Positions 61,883 to 64,000 of a stretch of DNA of 64,000 bases are shown piece after piece. Location: the NCBI RefSeq assembly GCF_000328475.2, contig NC_026486.1:496001-560000 (forward strand), in the 5' to 3' direction. The notes beneath the pieces were generated by a model that did no database searches, was not told the DNA's origin, and worked only from the letters and a program-made list of their open reading frames with translations. How positions within the stretch are numbered: position 1 is the first letter of the stretch; every line of letters starts with the position of its first letter. The DNA is from Mycosarcoma maydis (taxonomy: Eukaryota; Basidiomycota; Ustilaginomycetes; Ustilaginales). A program made the translations under genes and the position numbers.

Positions 61883-64000
61883 GCTGAGGATGGCGTCCAG
61901 GACCGGCAATGATGTAGCTCAACGAGGAGCTACCCACACTTGAAAGCGCTGATACGCAGTAGCAGAACAGATCAGATGGGATGGAGTATTGCAATAAATG
62001 GACGACAGGGCGGCTGCTGGTGTCAAGGCCGTGTGGGTCGTGCTGTCGCCGTGGCTACGGCCGATCGAAGAGGCGCAGGCGATTGGTGATCAAGATGTCA
62101 GGACAATGCGATGAGAAGGGACGCTACAGGTGGGAAAGATGTCGAAGGAGATCAAGATGGTGAGTGAGCTGACGATGGTTGGACGAGAAGGGTGAGCAAG
62201 GAGGGGAGACAGTCAGCGGAGAATCGAAGGCACGCAGCGGCAGGCCGAGGCAGCAAACTGGATGAGAGAGACTTGACCATCGGGATTGCTGCGACAGATA
62301 GTGTGGAACAGTGTTACCGTGCTGTGCTGCCGAATTCGTGAACTGGTTTTGGGTGACAGTGTGTGTAAAAACAACACAGCCAAGCCTTTTGTGGCTCTTC
62401 TGCAGGTAAGCTCGTGCTCGTGCTCGTGTTCGTGCTCGGTTTGGTTGCTTGAAACTTAATCAGCTCAATTCCAAGCCAACACATCAACGATAATTCACAA
62501 TTCTGATTTGTGATTCTTGTTTGTAACAATCGTGAATGTTTTTTTGCTAAATTCAAATCGGTAATCCCGAGGCAGTAGCTTGTCACGACTTAGGCAGAAC
62601 AGGAGCACAAAACATAGACGAAAAGGGGTTCAGGGTCGCTTCGCAAAAACCAATACCAAGCAAGTGTAAAGAGTAAGTTAACTAGCGTTGGATGAAGTTT
62701 TGACATGTGTACGCAGAGCTGCCGAGAGAGGCGGCTTTACCGAGACACAAAACTAAAAATGTGGCAGGAAGGAAGAAATGCCCAGCTCTTGCTGCCTGCA
62801 AATCTCATCTTCCGAATCTCCATAAGTTAACTGAACGTATACGCGCACATGCCTTTAACAGGCAGCTAGCTGCTCCAAGCTCCACGCTCCCTGACAATTT
62901 CGAAAAAGCCACGGGCCAAGCAAGCCAGCGGAACATGAGGTGCTCTATGCGGTATTACCCACCTTTTTTTTCGGCAATAGTCATGAGTAGCTGGTTGGAC
63001 GTGCTCTAAATAACAAGGCGTTTCACGATTGCGCTCGTCAAAAGCGAAAGAAACAGGCCTAAAAGTTGGCCCCCGCTCGCGATCTCGGCATGTGCTTGGT
63101 ATCACGAAGGAAGAGGGGGGAAACGTTGCGATCTGATGAATGCAGATTCGCGCAAATCTCTTGGCTAACAATCGTGAATCGTGAATCGCGAAGGATTTCG
63201 TGTTTGCGTCGTCTTCCCTACGAGGTGACGTTGTCTTCAAAGCTTGGCACGTCGAGACGCACCTCACCCAATCGTGAATGTTCGCAAGAATACGTACCAA
63301 CTGGCCTCCTCGTCGAACGCGCACGCAGTACATCGAACCACATGCAGTAACTTCTTTCGATTGCCGTGTCTATCAGTTGACTAGCCAAGCAAATGGCAAG
63401 GCACCTGAGCGACACCATGTCTAACGTGAACCAAAGCTGTCTTTCAGCCCAAAACGAGTCGTGAGTGTGAGGATCACGAATGTGAAGAGCGGGGGATCCG
63501 CGACGCATCGCGGTCACATCTGTAAAATTGATTCAACTCGATCCATTTTCGTGACTGGGCATCAGCACGCAGAGCTGCTCGAGGTCAAGAAGATCGAATT
63601 CAGGGTCTTTGATCGATCTCGCTCGCAGCGCAGCTGTCTTCGCTCAGTCGTGAGTCAAGAATAGGCTGGCTTCTTGGAACAAAAAGGGTTCGGATGCAAG
63701 AGAAGGAAAACGACCTTCCAAAGATTTGCAGAGTTAGGCGATGGCCAGTGCAGAGCCTCAAGTCGCGCGCGGCGTGGCTACGCTGTTGTTGACACCTTTC
63801 ACACACAGTCGCCTCGGACTTGTGAGTCTCGTTCAGATAAAACTTAAGTCGGTCGCTTGTGTCGCTATGCCAGATCAGAACGATCGCCAAGCACCGCAGT
63901 CTCATCCACGTAAGCGGTGCACAATCTCTACTTGGTGCCCTTCACTTTGAACATCTGGCAATCCGTGAATGGGGGCTACACATGTAGAGCGGAGAAGCGC
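61883..64000. other. Intergenic region at the end of the window
   Basis: About 2.1 kb upstream of the Mid2-like gene. No gene is supported. It contains a short CTCGTG hexamer run (62411-62434), AAGTTAAC sites at 62675-62682 and 62824-62831, and TCACGA-core copies at about 62530, 63022, 63170-63190, 63270 and 63471. Confidence 0.5.
63170..63190. repeat. Tandem (AATCGTG)2 plus variant
   Basis: AATCGTG at 63170-63176 and 63177-63183, then AATCGCG at 63184-63190. Confidence 0.9.

Overview
The window reads as nuclear DNA of a basidiomycete smut fungus (Ustilaginaceae: Ustilago, Sporisorium or a close relative). Evidence: long, mostly intronless genes on both strands, a few short GT-AG introns, typical fungal housekeeping genes (QNS1, AFG2/DRG1, MRS6, LCP5, ERG10, KRE6/SKN1), two Zn2Cys6 factors, and intergenic DNA full of a short CACGATT/CACGAAT-type repeat. 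The genus assignment is inference. I saw no rRNA, tRNA, CRISPR array or intact transposon. One assembly gap of exactly 100 N lies at 34656-34755.

Layout. 0.4-10 kb: an MFS transporter, glutamine-dependent NAD+ synthetase, a small three-exon gene of unknown function and a large Zn2Cys6 regulator. 11-24 kb: a cell-surface polysaccharide block of two family-2 glycosyltransferases and two membrane-anchored GH16 proteins, ordered GT2(-) GH16(+) GH16(-) GT2(+). This is an inverted duplication of one divergent GT2/GH16 gene pair. 25-34 kb: a secreted cutinase-like esterase, a 5.4-kb stretch without a recognisable gene, a GPI-type wall protein, and a membrane protein cut by the assembly gap. 34.8-41 kb: a compact housekeeping block (AFG2, MRS6, LCP5). 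42-53 kb: a second Zn2Cys6 factor with an unusually long zinc-cluster loop, a KRE6/SKN1-type GH16 protein, 2.8 kb of repeat-bearing intergenic DNA and a C2H2 factor. 54-62 kb: acetoacetyl-CoA thiolase with two alternative starts, a divergent pair of AT-hook proteins that resemble the CENP-U (Ame1) and CENP-Q (Okp1) kinetochore partners, and a Mid2-like single-pass surface protein. The last 2 kb is intergenic.

How the genes relate. The GT2 proteins keep all residues of processive beta-glycosyltransferases. The GH16 proteins keep the ExDxxE catalytic motif behind a single membrane anchor. Together with the KRE6-like protein, the GPI protein and the Mid2-like protein they give the window a strong wall theme. 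The GT2/GH16 pairs are the best candidate for a poorly described system: a polymer synthase and a matching surface hydrolase or transglycosylase, each pair sharing a promoter region. The most pervasive non-genic signal is the TCACGA-core heptamer. It occurs in most longer intergenic stretches, as tandem runs, as inverted pairs with a one-base spacer, and in one place as a clean 7-bp difference between two copies of a tandem duplication.

Coordinates of spliced genes are outer limits; exon limits are in the evidence. Starts were moved to the first plausible ATG where the open frame began with a non-ATG codon.
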